Of a stretch of 64,000 nt of DNA, positions 36,820-45,840 are shown piece after piece. Source of the stretch: Rhizobium sp. ZPR4 (GTDB lineage: Bacteria; Pseudomonadota; Alphaproteobacteria; Rhizobiales; Rhizobiaceae); the NCBI RefSeq assembly GCF_040215725.1, contig NZ_CP157967.1, positions 1,116,001-1,180,000 on the forward strand. Reading direction: 5' to 3'. Each line of letters opens with the position of its first letter. Positions within the stretch are counted from its first letter, which is position 1. The notes beneath the pieces were generated by a model. That model was not told the origin of the DNA. It ran no database searches and saw only the letters and a list, made by a program, of their open reading frames with translations. A program made the position numbers and the translations under genes.

Positions 36820-37431
36820 ATGACATTTTTCTCTTATGTCGTCAGGTGGGATCATGGTTTTGCTCCCAATCCTTTCCATGGAACTTGCAGCCTTGCCACC
36901 TGCAAGCCAGGCATTCGGAAAAAAGCGGTTGTTGGTGATTGGATCTTGGGAACAGGTCCCTCTAACCGCAAGCTGTCGGATCACGCTATTTTTTTGATGC
37001 GGGTCGATGAGATAACGACGTTCAATGCCTACTGGCAGGATGCACGTTTTGCCCGCAAGCGCCCCGTGCTCAACGGCAGTTTTAAAGTGCGGTTTGGCGA
37101 CAACATCTATCACCGCCCCACGCCAGAAAGCCCCTGGATTCAGGCTGATTCGCGACACAGCCAACATGGAGCGGTCGCAAATATGACTAATCTAAAGCGC
37201 GATACGGACACAACGGATAATGTGCTGTTGTCGAAGACTTTCATTTATTGGGGGGATCAAGCACCGAAGATCCCTCAAAAATTCGCGAAATTCCATATTG
37301 GTCGCCCCCTTTATTCGTATGATTATACCCCAAAGGAGGTCGGCGCCTTTTTATCTTGGGCTAACTCACTAGGACATGACGGTTGCGTCGGAGAGCCAGT
37401 TGAATGGAAATGGTCTCGCTATTGGCGATAA
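36820..37431 (+). CDS. Nucleotide modification-associated domain 2 (Nmad2) protein
   Basis: 203 residues. The Nmad2 signature is very clear: VVRWDHGFAPNPFHGTC, then SLATCKPGIRKKAVVGDWILG, followed by HAIFLMRVDEITTFNAYW and, near the end, FLSWANSLGHDGCVGEPVEW. The Cys/His residues (C47-type, H41-type) may bind metal. Nmad2 proteins occur with DNA or nucleotide base-modifying enzymes and are probably glyco- or amino-transfer related; their chemistry is not established. Its placement beside the TS-like operon supports a complete modification locus. Confidence 0.85.
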   Translation: MTFFSYVVRWDHGFAPNPFHGTCSLATCKPGIRKKAVVGDWILGTGPSNRKLSDHAIFLMRVDEITTFNAYWQDARFARKRPVLNGSFKVRFGDNIYHRPTPESPWIQADSRHSQHGAVANMTNLKRDTDTTDNVLLSKTFIYWGDQAPKIPQKFAKFHIGRPLYSYDYTPKEVGAFLSWANSLGHDGCVGEPVEWKWSRYWR

Positions 37432-37517
37432 AGGGGCGCTGCCGATAAGCCATCATTCAATCTAACAAAATAGGGTGAGACCGCTCGAGAGCATATATCC
37501 CAGGCAGTCTCATGATT

Positions 37518-38156
37518 CTAGTTGCCGTGAACCCGCAGACTGGCCGTCTGGTGATGTTGACCATCCAGCTCGATGCCCAGGAAATCCCGGCCCTGCCGGC
37601 GACTGGCCTCCAGCGATGTGCCAGAACCGCAGAACGGGTCAAGCACCAGATCACCGGGCTTGCTGAACATCTGAACCAGCTGTTCAAGCGGCGCGAGCGG
37701 CTTCTGGGTCGGATGCAGCCGGTTGCCGGTGTAGTCCCAATCGCGGACATCGGACTCCGGTCGTCTTGGTAAAGGCGGTCTGCCTTTGGCGAGCAGGTAA
37801 GCCTGCTCGTGACGATGCTGGAGGAACCGGCGCGACGAGGCATAGGACTTCGTGAAGACCATATGCCCGACCACGCGGAACCCCGCCGAACGCCAAGCCG
37901 CCATGAACTTGTCGACCTCGTTCCAGCCATAAAAGCTGACCGCGAGACTGTCGTCTTTCAGGACGCGGTACATTTCCGCGAAGGCTGGGACGAGCCAGGA
38001 GGCGTCAGCGTCATTGGCGACGGTGCGGCCGCTGCGATCGCGGTAGCGGACCAGATACGGGGGATCGGTCAGGATAAAATCCACCGACCCGCCCGGGAGG
38101 TGCTGCATCAAGGTGATGCAGTCGCCCCACAGGATTGTGTTGCGGGCCGGAACCAT
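37518..38156 (-). CDS. Site-specific DNA methyltransferase (N4/N6, beta order)
   Basis: 212 residues. Motif IV DPPY (VDFILTDPPYLVRY) precedes motif I (LVLDPFCGSGTS), the permuted beta order of CcrM/DpnA-type enzymes. A short target-recognition region lies between (about 95-150). No restriction endonuclease is next to it, so it looks like an orphan methyltransferase typical of alphaproteobacterial mobile elements. Start ATG 38156, sharing its first base with the stop of the next gene. Confidence 0.88.
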   Translation of the reverse strand: MVPARNTILWGDCITLMQHLPGGSVDFILTDPPYLVRYRDRSGRTVANDADASWLVPAFAEMYRVLKDDSLAVSFYGWNEVDKFMAAWRSAGFRVVGHMVFTKSYASSRRFLQHRHEQAYLLAKGRPPLPRRPESDVRDWDYTGNRLHPTQKPLAPLEQLVQMFSKPGDLVLDPFCGSGTSLEASRRQGRDFLGIELDGQHHQTASLRVHGN

Positions 38157-38353
38157 TACTGGTCGTCCCGTTCGGCTTTGGGCTTGCGGATGGTGAGACG
38201 GCCATTGAGGGGTAGGGCGGTCAGGGTAATGTTCATACCCTCGTCGTCCTTGTGGCTCCAGGCCGAGCCGATTTTAGTCCAGTAGGCTTTATCGCCATCT
38301 CCCTCTACGACGTAGACGGCGTAGTCGGGCTTGCTGGATTTAGTCTGTTTCAT
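38156..38353 (-). CDS. Small element-associated protein
   Basis: 65 residues: YAVYVVEGDGDKAYWTKIGSAWSHKDDEGMNITL then LPLNGRLTIRKPK. This compact beta-rich protein is common in integrative elements and plasmids of Rhizobiales and Sphingomonadales, usually near a DNA methylase. Function unknown. ATG 38353. Confidence 0.75.
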   Translation of the reverse strand: MKQTKSSKPDYAVYVVEGDGDKAYWTKIGSAWSHKDDEGMNITLTALPLNGRLTIRKPKAERDDQ

Positions 38354-38836
38354 GGTGTGGTTCTCCCGTTGGTTATCCGGCTGCGCCTATCGCGGCCGGT
38401 CGGGGAGTTTCAGCGCCTAGACTCTGAATGGGATGGCTGAAGGCAACGGCAACACGGGAGCGCAGCGAATGGAGTGGGCAACCGATTGCCGGCGGCAGAG
38501 ACAGGACGCATATCCCGACCGTTCCGGCCGCGGAGGGCAGACGGCACGGGAGAAATCATGAAACAGCGCGCCTCAAGGCCCTATGCGCTCTCGGGGACAG
38601 GGGTACACGCAATAGGCCAAGACCAAATGAGCGGCGCTCGGTCTTGGGGCCACACCCGACGGCCAGGTGCCGGAATGTCACGACCTCCAATGCCCCGCTC
38701 ACGGGCCGTTGGCCACGGCAAGCCGAGCAGGCCGGTAATCCGGAACGTTGCAATTCGTAAATCCGTAAATTCTCAGGATTGTAGCTGGTACTGGATGGGG
38801 TAATTTCCGAGAGGTGCATGGAAAGAGGAGGCCATA
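38354..38836. other. Noncoding stretch between element genes
   Basis: About 480 bp. The frames present overlap in competing registers and lack ribosome-binding sites. No hairpin or repeat of note. Probably regulatory or decayed element DNA. Confidence 0.45.
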
Positions 38837-39127
38837 GTGGCGGATCGACTGATGCGCGAGGATGAAATTCCGCTTTTCGTCGCGGCGGTGATCGAGAGCG
38901 GATGCGACATCTGTGCCGTGGGGCACGATTTGTATCTGATCGGCGATGCAGATCTTTCGGAAGAAGCTTTGGAAGAAGCCGAGCCCAAGTTGCGAGATAT
39001 CAATAGACGGTTTGGGGAACGTGATTTTCTACGGTTACAAATCGTCGCCTACCTCCGTTCCATTGGCCGCTATCTGGATGTTGGCAGTGGCGTGAGCCAT
39101 TGGAGCGAAAACCCGCCCTTACATTGA
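38837..39127 (+). CDS. Small hypothetical protein
   Basis: 96 residues from GTG 38837 with GAGGAGG 8 nt upstream; ATG 38852 is in frame. Acidic, soluble: MREDEIPLFVAAVIESGCDICAVG, then LSEEALEEAEPKLRDINRRFG. Unrecognised. Confidence 0.55.
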   Translation: MADRLMREDEIPLFVAAVIESGCDICAVGHDLYLIGDADLSEEALEEAEPKLRDINRRFGERDFLRLQIVAYLRSIGRYLDVGSGVSHWSENPPLH

Positions 39128-39222
39128 ACGGTTCGCCGAGACTGGTCAGGCAGGGTTACCGGAGGATTCCTGGACCTGCCTTTCGATTTCGATCTTCTCC
39201 GCCCGCGCGCCGGACGCGAAGA

Positions 39223-39557
39223 CTACATTGTAGGCGGCGTAATCGGCGCGGTCCGGCCTTTCTTGGTGCGCTTCAGCGATGGGGCTGTCTCAGCTGGCTC
39301 TTCGTTATCCTCGTCCTGTTCGAGGTCACCCTGGCCGATTTCGTCCATGCGATGCTTGATCGCGAGAGCGTAGATGGTGTTGAGCACATGCCGGTCGGTG
39401 ACCTCAGGATCGGTCAGCGCAAGCAAGGCGGCGCGGACGATCTTTTTGCTCGACGCCTTCGGACAACGCTGAATGACAAATTCATAGCCGTGTCAGAGAG
39501 GCCGTCCGTCACGCCTTCTACCAAAGCGTGATAGATTTTCTTGCGTTTCTCGCTCAT
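39223..39557 (-). pseudogene. Frameshifted conserved element protein
   Basis: From ATG 39557 the frame reads MSEKRKKIYHALVEGVTDGLSDTA; the next frame then continues YEFVIQRCPKASSKKIVRAALLALTDPEVTDR and runs to the stop at 39223. One frameshift near 39484-39495 joins the two. The intact protein would be about 111 residues, a small element-borne protein with a charged C-terminus. Confidence 0.65.
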
Positions 39558-39668
39558 CAGGTTCTCCTATTTGCCCAGAATAGCCATTAAGCTATCGCTC
39601 AAAAGATGGCGGTAGCCGCACCAACGCCGGGCTCTCTCGTGCCTTTGCATTCAGGGTAGGAAGCGACG

Positions 39669-40165
39669 ATGACAGTTGCATGTAACGTCGGCAGCGCGGG
39701 CTCGGATCCGCATGTTTCACCGGTGATCTCACAGGCGGGCGCCATCTGCCTGCGCATGAATGTTCACCAGCTCCAGAGCGAGATTGCTCTCGTTGCCAGT
39801 CGTACCAACGGAAGCTGGGAATCCCCAAAGGGCACGTTGAACCCGGCGAAACCTCGCAGCACGCCGCTCAACGGGAAGCTTTCGAAGAGGCCGGCATCCA
39901 AGGCTTGGCATGGAAGCCGGTCATTGGGCGGTTCCTTTATCGGAAGGAAGGGCGTCCGCTGATATACAAGGTTTCGGTTCACCTGTTGACGGTGCAAGGG
40001 GCCGCGACCGGCTATCCCGAACAGGGCGAGCGGCAAATCCAATGGGTACGGCTGGCCGATGCGCCTCGCGTGGTGGCAAATCCCGCCCTTGGTCGGATCA
40101 TCGCTTCCGTGATGAGATACCCATTATATGGTAACGTCTTGCGCGGCACCCGCAGCGCTTTATAG
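39669..40165 (+). pseudogene. Frameshifted NUDIX hydrolase
   Basis: The upstream frame gives QAGAICLRMNVHQLQ, VASRTNGSWESPKG; one base is missing near 39843-39846 (CCCGGCGAA). The next frame then gives GETSQHAAQREAFEEAGI, completing a perfect Nudix box (GX5EX7REUXEEXGU), followed by GRFLYRKEGRPLIYKVSVHLL and YPEQGERQIQWV to the stop at 40165. Active-site residues are intact, so this is either a very recent pseudogene or a base-calling error. Confidence 0.7.
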
Positions 40166-40616
40166 CGCAACCTTCGCGACCCTATGCCTAACCACACCGA
40201 TTGGGAGCGGGTGGACCCTATTAATTCCTGCAATTGACACGCAAGCTAACGCTTTTGCGGGTAGCGATATGCGGGGATGGAGGTCACATCTCGACGCTAT
40301 AGACAAATAAGGTCTCGGAAACGTCAGGAGACAAGGGCGTGCAGGAGGCGAGTCACTCGCCTTTTCGCCTATTCACGCTGTAATCCTGCGAAAGCGCGCG
40401 GGACCCTACAGGCGTTCCGGAAGCCAAGCGCAGTCGATATCTGCCATGGGCCAGGAGCCGAATAATTGTGGCGAATTGACACCGAATATCAAGAAACACC
40501 AGCGGCTTACCGTGCAAGGGAGAGGGAAAGGCTTGACATGACCCTTGGGTGGCGCCATTTTGGCGTCAAATACATTTGTATGTGACATCGTTATGACGGT
40601 TTACTAGGGGACTATC
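40166..40616. other. Intergenic region with promoter-proximal dyads
   Basis: 450 bp with no convincing gene. At its right end, TTGACA-like DNA (40534) is followed by AT-rich dyads TGGCGCCATTTTGGCGTCA and CAAATACATTTGTATGT (40568-40584), just ahead of the ribbon-helix-helix gene at 40617. The second dyad is a plausible operator. Confidence 0.45.
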
Positions 40617-40856
40617 ATGCCTGGAAACGAGAATAGCCTGAGTGAGCGCTCGGCTGACAAGATTACGCTGCGTCTCAGCAATGAGGCCCGTGCGACCCTT
40701 GAATGGATCGCCGAATATTACGGCAACATCAGCTTAAACGAAGCTATGCGCCGAGCTTTAGGTACCGAGCGGTTCCTTCTTGAAGAAAAGCAGAAGGGCT
40801 CGACCATTCTGATCGAGGAACGTGGTGGACGCGTCAAGGAAATCGTCCTTCGCTAG
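40617..40856 (+). CDS. Small ribbon-helix-helix-like protein
   Basis: 79 residues from ATG 40617 (GGGGACTATC upstream). KITLRLSNEARATLEWIAEYYGNISLNEAMRRAL fits a ribbon-helix-helix DNA-binding unit: one beta strand and two helices. The C-terminus ends VKEIVLR. It may bind the dyads in its own promoter. No toxin gene follows; the next gene converges. Confidence 0.6.
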   Translation: MPGNENSLSERSADKITLRLSNEARATLEWIAEYYGNISLNEAMRRALGTERFLLEEKQKGSTILIEERGGRVKEIVLR

Positions 40857-40858
40857 CG

Positions 40859-40890
40859 ATAACCGGCCTCTGGGCCGGTTATTTTGTTTT
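40859..40890. terminator. Bidirectional Rho-independent terminator
   Basis: Perfect 10-bp stem ATAACCGGCC / GGCCGGTTAT, loop TCTG, then TTTGTTTT. It overlaps the stop of the converging gene at 40879. Confidence 0.85.
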
Positions 40891-41136
40891 ACCGAAGTAA
40901 AATCCCAATACCGTTCCGTAGATGCCGACCAACATTGCCAGGGTCGTCGCAGTCTGATCCTTGATCGCAGGAGCCCGATCCGGCAGAAAAATCACCCCCA
41001 GTAATCCTACGAAAGCGAATGCGATAATCGCAATCGTCAACCAGATGGCGATTGGCCGCCGCGTCTCATCTTTGCGGTCTTTCACGCGCGGAGCGATCGG
41101 GGCTCCAACTTCGGTCTCATCGTCCTCATGTTTCAT
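40879..41136 (-). CDS. Small two-TM membrane protein
   Basis: 85 residues from ATG 41136, with GGAGGGA 7 nt upstream; an in-frame ATG at 41202 is less likely. A charged N-terminus (DDETEV, DRKDETRR) precedes two helices: AIWLTIAIIAFAFVGLLGVIF and TATTLAMLVGIYGTVLGFYFG. Holin-like in size, but unrecognised. Confidence 0.6.
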   Translation of the reverse strand: MKHEDDETEVGAPIAPRVKDRKDETRRPIAIWLTIAIIAFAFVGLLGVIFLPDRAPAIKDQTATTLAMLVGIYGTVLGFYFGKTK

Positions 41137-41369
41137 GGCACTCTCCCTCCAGGGATCTGCGTGCGTTTCACTGTCGATCGCGATTCCATCTGACATCTGC
41201 ATGCCACTGGAATGGCGTCACCATCGCCGATATCGCTTCTGTGTTTCAGTTCGATGACATATCGTCTGGGGCGGGGAAGAGAGCGCGAGAGGAAGGGGCA
41301 AGGGTTCCTCTCGCCCTAGCTCCGGATGGGTCGGGCCCAACCGGAGTTGGTTTGGAAGTCATGATACGC

Positions 41370-41399
41370 AAAAGCCCGAACACGATGGCTCGGGCTTTT
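41370..41399 (-). terminator. Rho-independent terminator of the ParB-like gene
   Basis: Stem AAAAGCCCGA / TCGGGCTTTT with a 10-nt loop, 20 bp past the stop. Confidence 0.8.
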
Positions 41400-41419
41400 G
41401 AGGTTCCCGGAAGTAACGG

Positions 41420-43348
41420 CTATTCGGCAGCTGTACCTGTCCGCAGCACGGAAGGAAGCCAGACTTTGCCGACAAGCTGCTTTTCGGCTGTGGCGACGGC
41501 CTCGGCCTTTGAGCCTTTCTCGATGCTGCGCGTCTGCGGAGCACATCCCGCTTCAATCAGCACCTCGGCAATCCCCGTCTTGCTTAGGCGATTGAGAAAA
41601 GCTGCATCCGGCGTCCAGTAGGCTCCCATGTCGAGGCCCACCGCCACGGCAATCTGCTCGACATTCTCCAACCGACTGCGGCTCTGGTCGTGTTTCGCCT
41701 TCACCCCATTGAGGTTGGCGGCGGTCACGAACGCCAGCAGGTCGAGCAGCTTATCGGTCGGCTGGCCACGCAACCATGCCCACAGGTCGGCAGGCTGACC
41801 GGGGAGCGTATCGCCCCACGCCTCCTTCATCGCCTGCCATGTCGCCAGCGCGCGGGCTTCTCTCGGCTCTTTGATGGACGAAGCCAGCTCGGGGCGCTGG
41901 CCATGAACCTCCACGGCGGCATCGTAGGACGTGTATCCGATGAGGAAGATGCGGCCCACCAGCGGATAGAGTAAGGCGGCAAGCGCAATCGCCGGACGGT
42001 TGGCAACCTCAACCCGCAAAGCGGCGGTGCGGATGGCGGTCAGTTCCTCCACCAGCGCGGCGGAATAGATGGCGTCCGGTTCGGCAGTTCCGGCCTCGCC
42101 ATCGTCTTCGTCGTCCGTGATCGTATCGTCCGTGTCACCGCGTTGCAGCTTCATCAGCGCCTCGCGGTCTTCCGATTTCACATAGCCACGGTTGATTTGC
42201 AGCGCGCCGCCGTGGTCAATGGCAACGATGCATCCGGCCAGCGCCATTTCCTGCGGTTCGTAGCTGCGCGCCGCATTCTGAATATCCCCCATTCGTTGCT
42301 GGATATCCGCCAGTTTGGTTTCCTCAGCCTCAATGGCGGGGTCACCTTCCTCGTATCCCTCGATCTGCTCCTGCAAAGCGTCGAAGGTCTCGGCCAGTGC
42401 AGAGAGTTCGGTTTCCACCTCTTCCGTCAATTCGCGGGTCTGCGGATAAATCCGCCCGTAACCGCTGATGTACAAGGACGATGTTTCCAACGAGGTCTCA
42501 ACCCAAGCCCACCCTTCGGATTTCACGGCTTCCGCCGCCAGTTCCAACTCCGCCGTAACAAGCTGCGTCAGCAAGGCCCTGTCGGTCAGGAAGGTGCTGC
42601 TGTCCTCGCCGAACAGGTCGCGAACGATGCCGCCACCTGCCGCTTCATACGCCTCCAATCCCACGAAACGGGCCAGACGGTCGGTACTGCGCACATGGTC
42701 CCGCGTCAGCAGGGAGCGCAGGCTGCGCGGGTCGCGGTTCCATGCCGGAGCCTCGAACCACACCCGTTCCTGTTCCTCATGGCTGTCGCTAAGAGCCAGC
42801 GCACGCGCCTGCTCGATGGTCATGTCCTCGGTGCGCAGGTCCTCCAACACCTTGGGTGAGAGGTTGGCGAGTTTCAGCCGCTGGCGCACGGTGATGATGG
42901 ATTGCCCGAAACGGGAGGCAATAAGGTCCGGCGCCATGCCGTCCTCGGCAAGCTGACGGTAGCTCAAAATTTCATCGACCACATGCATGGCCTCCCGCTG
43001 CACGTTCTCGGCCAGCGAAAGCTCGATGTCGTTGTCGTCGCGGACGTTGCACGGGATTTCCGTATCCTCGGCCAGCCGTCCCTCCTTGACCAGCAGGTTC
43101 AGGGCAGCCAAGCGGCGCGAACCCGCCACCACTTCGTATTTCCCCTTCTTGGCCTTGCGCACGGTCAGGTTCTGGATGAGGCCGTGTGCCTCGATGCTGT
43201 CGGCCAGTTCCGACACGCCGATGGCGGCGTTGACGCGGCGCACGTTGGCCTTGCTCGGCATCAGACGTGACAGCGGGATTTGTTCGATGGCCGCGCGGAT
43301 GCTGACCGGCTCGATGATGGTTTCATGGATGATGGCAATGGTGTCCAT
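41420..43348 (-). CDS. ParB/RepB-like nuclease-domain protein of mobile elements
   Basis: 642 residues, far longer than chromosomal ParB (about 300). The ParB/Srx-like N-terminus shows IPLSRLMPSKANVRRV, EVVAGSRRLAALN and LSLAENVQREAMHVVDEI, followed by an HTH (IASRFGQSIITVRQRLKLANL). The long C-terminus is rich in helix with an acidic DTDDTITDDEDDGEAG linker. This form is typical of large alphaproteobacterial plasmids and integrative elements, where it may act in element maintenance or transcription. No ParA gene is nearby. A decayed copy of its start lies at 63549. Confidence 0.88.
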   Translation of the reverse strand: MDTIAIIHETIIEPVSIRAAIEQIPLSRLMPSKANVRRVNAAIGVSELADSIEAHGLIQNLTVRKAKKGKYEVVAGSRRLAALNLLVKEGRLAEDTEIPCNVRDDNDIELSLAENVQREAMHVVDEILSYRQLAEDGMAPDLIASRFGQSIITVRQRLKLANLSPKVLEDLRTEDMTIEQARALALSDSHEEQERVWFEAPAWNRDPRSLRSLLTRDHVRSTDRLARFVGLEAYEAAGGGIVRDLFGEDSSTFLTDRALLTQLVTAELELAAEAVKSEGWAWVETSLETSSLYISGYGRIYPQTRELTEEVETELSALAETFDALQEQIEGYEEGDPAIEAEETKLADIQQRMGDIQNAARSYEPQEMALAGCIVAIDHGGALQINRGYVKSEDREALMKLQRGDTDDTITDDEDDGEAGTAEPDAIYSAALVEELTAIRTAALRVEVANRPAIALAALLYPLVGRIFLIGYTSYDAAVEVHGQRPELASSIKEPREARALATWQAMKEAWGDTLPGQPADLWAWLRGQPTDKLLDLLAFVTAANLNGVKAKHDQSRSRLENVEQIAVAVGLDMGAYWTPDAAFLNRLSKTGIAEVLIEAGCAPQTRSIEKGSKAEAVATAEKQLVGKVWLPSVLRTGTAAE

Positions 43349-43661
43349 GATGTCTTCCTTCCTTGATTGTTCAAATCGAACACGGAGCAGAACCGCGTTC
43401 TGCTTCCCGGGGTCGCGCGAGCGATGGGGATGGAAGGGGAAAAATGTCTTCGCGGGGAACCGGCTGCACGCCGCATAGCGGAGGAAGCTGGGCGGAAGAC
43501 CATTTTGGGGGAGAAAGGGGCGAAGCCCTTGGCCCCCACTTCAGGACAAGAGCCGCGGGAACCGCGTCAAAGCGTTACCATTCCGGGCGAGTGTCTAGTG
43601 TAAAATAGTGTTAGTCACTAATTTTCACTATATGCTATAAGAGAGCAAAGGAGACGATGTC
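43349..43661. other. Divergent intergenic region, ParB-like / ParDE
   Basis: 313 bp with no gene. It holds both promoters, G-rich runs near 43500-43540 (GGGGGAGAAAGGGGCGAAG) and the ParD operator. Confidence 0.5.
43597..43629. promoter_or_regulatory. Inverted-repeat operator ahead of parDE
   Basis: Arms AGTGTAAAATAGTG and CACTAATTTTCACT match at 12 of 14 positions around a 5-nt centre, 33 bp before the parD start. Autoregulation by ParD through such a dyad is the rule for this family. Confidence 0.65.
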
Positions 43662-43949
43662 ATGAAACCATTAGGACAGATGACCGTAAGCCTGACGGGC
43701 GAACTGGAGCAATTCGTTCGCGAACAGGTACGCACCGGCGCGTTCGCGTCAAGCAGCGAGTATATTCGCGATCTGGTTCGGGAGCGCTACAACCAGCAGC
43801 GTGATCGTGCTGAAAAGCTGAAGGCGCTGGATGAAGCTCTTGCACGGGGTATTGCCGACGCTGAAGCCGGGCGGACCATGCCGCTTGATGTCGCGTTCAA
43901 ACGGCTTCGTGATGAGCTTGGCCTGCCGGAACAAAGCAGCCGTAAATGA
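43662..43949 (+). CDS. parD: Type II antitoxin, ParD family
   Basis: 95 residues. Ribbon-helix-helix N-terminus (QMTVSLTGELEQFVREQVRTGAFASSSEYIRDLVRERY), the classic ParD pattern, and a toxin-binding C-terminal helix (PLDVAFKRLRDEL). ATG has AAAGGAG 8 nt upstream. Overlaps parE by 4 bp. Confidence 0.93.
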   Translation: MKPLGQMTVSLTGELEQFVREQVRTGAFASSSEYIRDLVRERYNQQRDRAEKLKALDEALARGIADAEAGRTMPLDVAFKRLRDELGLPEQSSRK

Positions 43950-44245
43950 AGGTCAGGATTACCGATGCGGCATGGGAAAACATGCTGCACATTGGTCGTT
44001 GGATCAAACAGGACAATCCAGCTCGCGCAGAGACGTTTGTCAGGGAGCTTTACGACCGCTGTGAAGCTCTGGAAGATATGCCGCGAGCCTTTCCGTTGTT
44101 GCCCGGCCGAGAAGACGCCGGTATCCGCCGGCGCCCCTATGGTGACTACCTTATTTTTTACCGGATCGCGGATGATGCCGTGGAAGTGCTGCATGTCCTC
44201 CATGGCGCCGTCGACTATGAAAGGTTGTTGTTCCCCGACGAATAG
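43946..44245 (+). CDS. parE: Type II toxin, RelE/ParE family
   Basis: 99 residues: VRITDAAWENMLHIGRWI at the start, DMPRAFPLLPGRE in the middle, and the terminal strand pattern RRRPYGDYLIFYRIADDAVEVLHVLHGAVDY. This is ParE, a gyrase-poisoning toxin. Translationally coupled to parD. It probably stabilises the element. Confidence 0.93.
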   Translation: MKVRITDAAWENMLHIGRWIKQDNPARAETFVRELYDRCEALEDMPRAFPLLPGREDAGIRRRPYGDYLIFYRIADDAVEVLHVLHGAVDYERLLFPDE

Positions 44246-44289
44246 GCGTCAGACCCATCTCCACGTGGTGAGCATTGGAAAGCCAGCAT

Positions 44290-45465
44290 ATGAGCAATCG
44301 CGACAACTTCTCGACCAAGGTCAAAAATGCCGTTGCAGCGCGTGCCGGCTGGCACTGCTCGATGGCGGGTTGCGGGAAAGGGACGATCGGCCCGAGCGAA
44401 GAGGCTCCTGACGCAGTGGCCAATACGGGTGAAGCCGCTCATATCTGCGCGGCCGCTCCCGGCGGACGTCGTTATGATGCTTCAATGACCCCAGAGCAAA
44501 GGTCGGATATCAGCAACGCCATATGGCTTTGCGCCGATCACGCGCGGCTCATCGATCGCGATGAAGTGACATACACAGCGCCGGCGCTGAGGGACATGAA
44601 GCGGGAACGCGAAAAGGCCGCCGCAATCGAGAACCTGGGACGATCGGGAAGTACGCCGGTCGGCGGTTTGCTGGCCATCGGTCCCGCCGTGATCTGTACC
44701 GGTAACATCGCCACGGTATCGGCGACGAGCTGGACCCTTGAGCTTCAGCATTTCCTTTTGGGCGACCAGCACGACCTGATTGCATTCATTGACGGATTTG
44801 ACCGCGTCAGCGCCGAAGACAGGTACATCCTATCGAACGAATTCGGCGACGGCAGACAGCTTGTGCAGGCTCCGATCCTGACGCGGCATCCAGGAGGGCT
44901 GACCTTGGTATGCCCGATAGCATCCGCCGCTCAACGTATCGACGCGCAAAAGCTCGGGAGCATCCTCGCGGCTCATCCAGATACCGGTGATATTTATCTT
45001 GATGCTCAGGGGCACATTGCGCGGGTAGAGGGAGTAGAGGCCCTGCCGCAGATTTTGCAGTCACTCCTCTCCCTGCAGCGGGGCGAGAACGTGTTCCGCC
45101 CCAAAAGTGGGATGCGGTTCTTCGAGTATTCTGAGGAATTTGCTGGATCGCCTTGGCTGCCAGAACTGATGAAGATCGACGTGATCCGCCAAGCATCCAT
45201 CCCGAAGGTAGATAAGGCCTTCAAAACAGAGTTCACACCCCTACGATGCGTCATTCGCGTCCGGGGTCTGGAACTGCTGGCGGAAACTCCTATCAATCAA
45301 CGCCTGCCCGTGCGTCTTGATATGGATATACAGGGCGTTGGCAGACGGCAGACAGAAGTGTCGGTTTATATGCCCACGAAAGAACAGATGCTCGAACGAG
45401 CGAAGCTTGCCGAAGAGGTGCAGCGGAATATTGCGGCGGCTGAAGCGTCGGGCCGCGTTCGCTAG
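44290..45465 (+). CDS. HNH nuclease-domain protein with unknown C-terminal sensor-like domain
   Basis: 391 residues from ATG 44290. Residues 10-85 form the HNH/zinc unit seen in CBASS Cap5-type effectors: GWHCSMAGCGKGTIGP, GEAAHICAAAPGG, SNAIWLCADHARLID. The C-terminal 280 residues are not SAVED and I do not recognise them; they contain beta-rich segments (TLVCPIASAAQRID, CVIRVRGLEL). The arrangement, nuclease plus unknown C-terminal domain, suggests an autonomous defence effector. It directly follows parDE and shares the strand. It is not next to a nucleotide cyclase. Confidence 0.7.
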   Translation: MSNRDNFSTKVKNAVAARAGWHCSMAGCGKGTIGPSEEAPDAVANTGEAAHICAAAPGGRRYDASMTPEQRSDISNAIWLCADHARLIDRDEVTYTAPALRDMKREREKAAAIENLGRSGSTPVGGLLAIGPAVICTGNIATVSATSWTLELQHFLLGDQHDLIAFIDGFDRVSAEDRYILSNEFGDGRQLVQAPILTRHPGGLTLVCPIASAAQRIDAQKLGSILAAHPDTGDIYLDAQGHIARVEGVEALPQILQSLLSLQRGENVFRPKSGMRFFEYSEEFAGSPWLPELMKIDVIRQASIPKVDKAFKTEFTPLRCVIRVRGLELLAETPINQRLPVRLDMDIQGVGRRQTEVSVYMPTKEQMLERAKLAEEVQRNIAAAEASGRVR

Positions 45466-45840
45466 GCCAAAAGCCATCAGTTTCAGCCAACCCAAAATCC
45501 GTTTAGCTGCAATTTTGGCCTTAACGTTGGTCAAGTCACCTGGCCACATCGCCGGCACTGCCGCAGCCAACTCTTATGCATGGCAGCTCTTGGAGCGACA
45601 AAGGCGCTTCGAATCTGAGAATGAAGAATATCTGAGAAATCAGTATCGCGCCGCGGCGGGCGGGATTTCGGGGATTCTCGCCACGCTAAGGGCGAATTAG
45701 GGCAGCCGCAGGAGCCTCAGCATCGCGTCCGAGGGGCGACGGGACCGACTGCACTGCCCGTGCGTTCTGCATGTGGCGTCTTTGATAGTTGAAGCTATCT
45801 TAATATTCTATATGTATTTTCCGCTTTAATCGAAGTTTTC

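Noticed and set aside
45466..45700. Open frame after the HNH gene (ending FESENEEYLRNQ)
   Set aside because: No usable start in frame without overlapping the HNH gene; composition is ambiguous, so it was not called.
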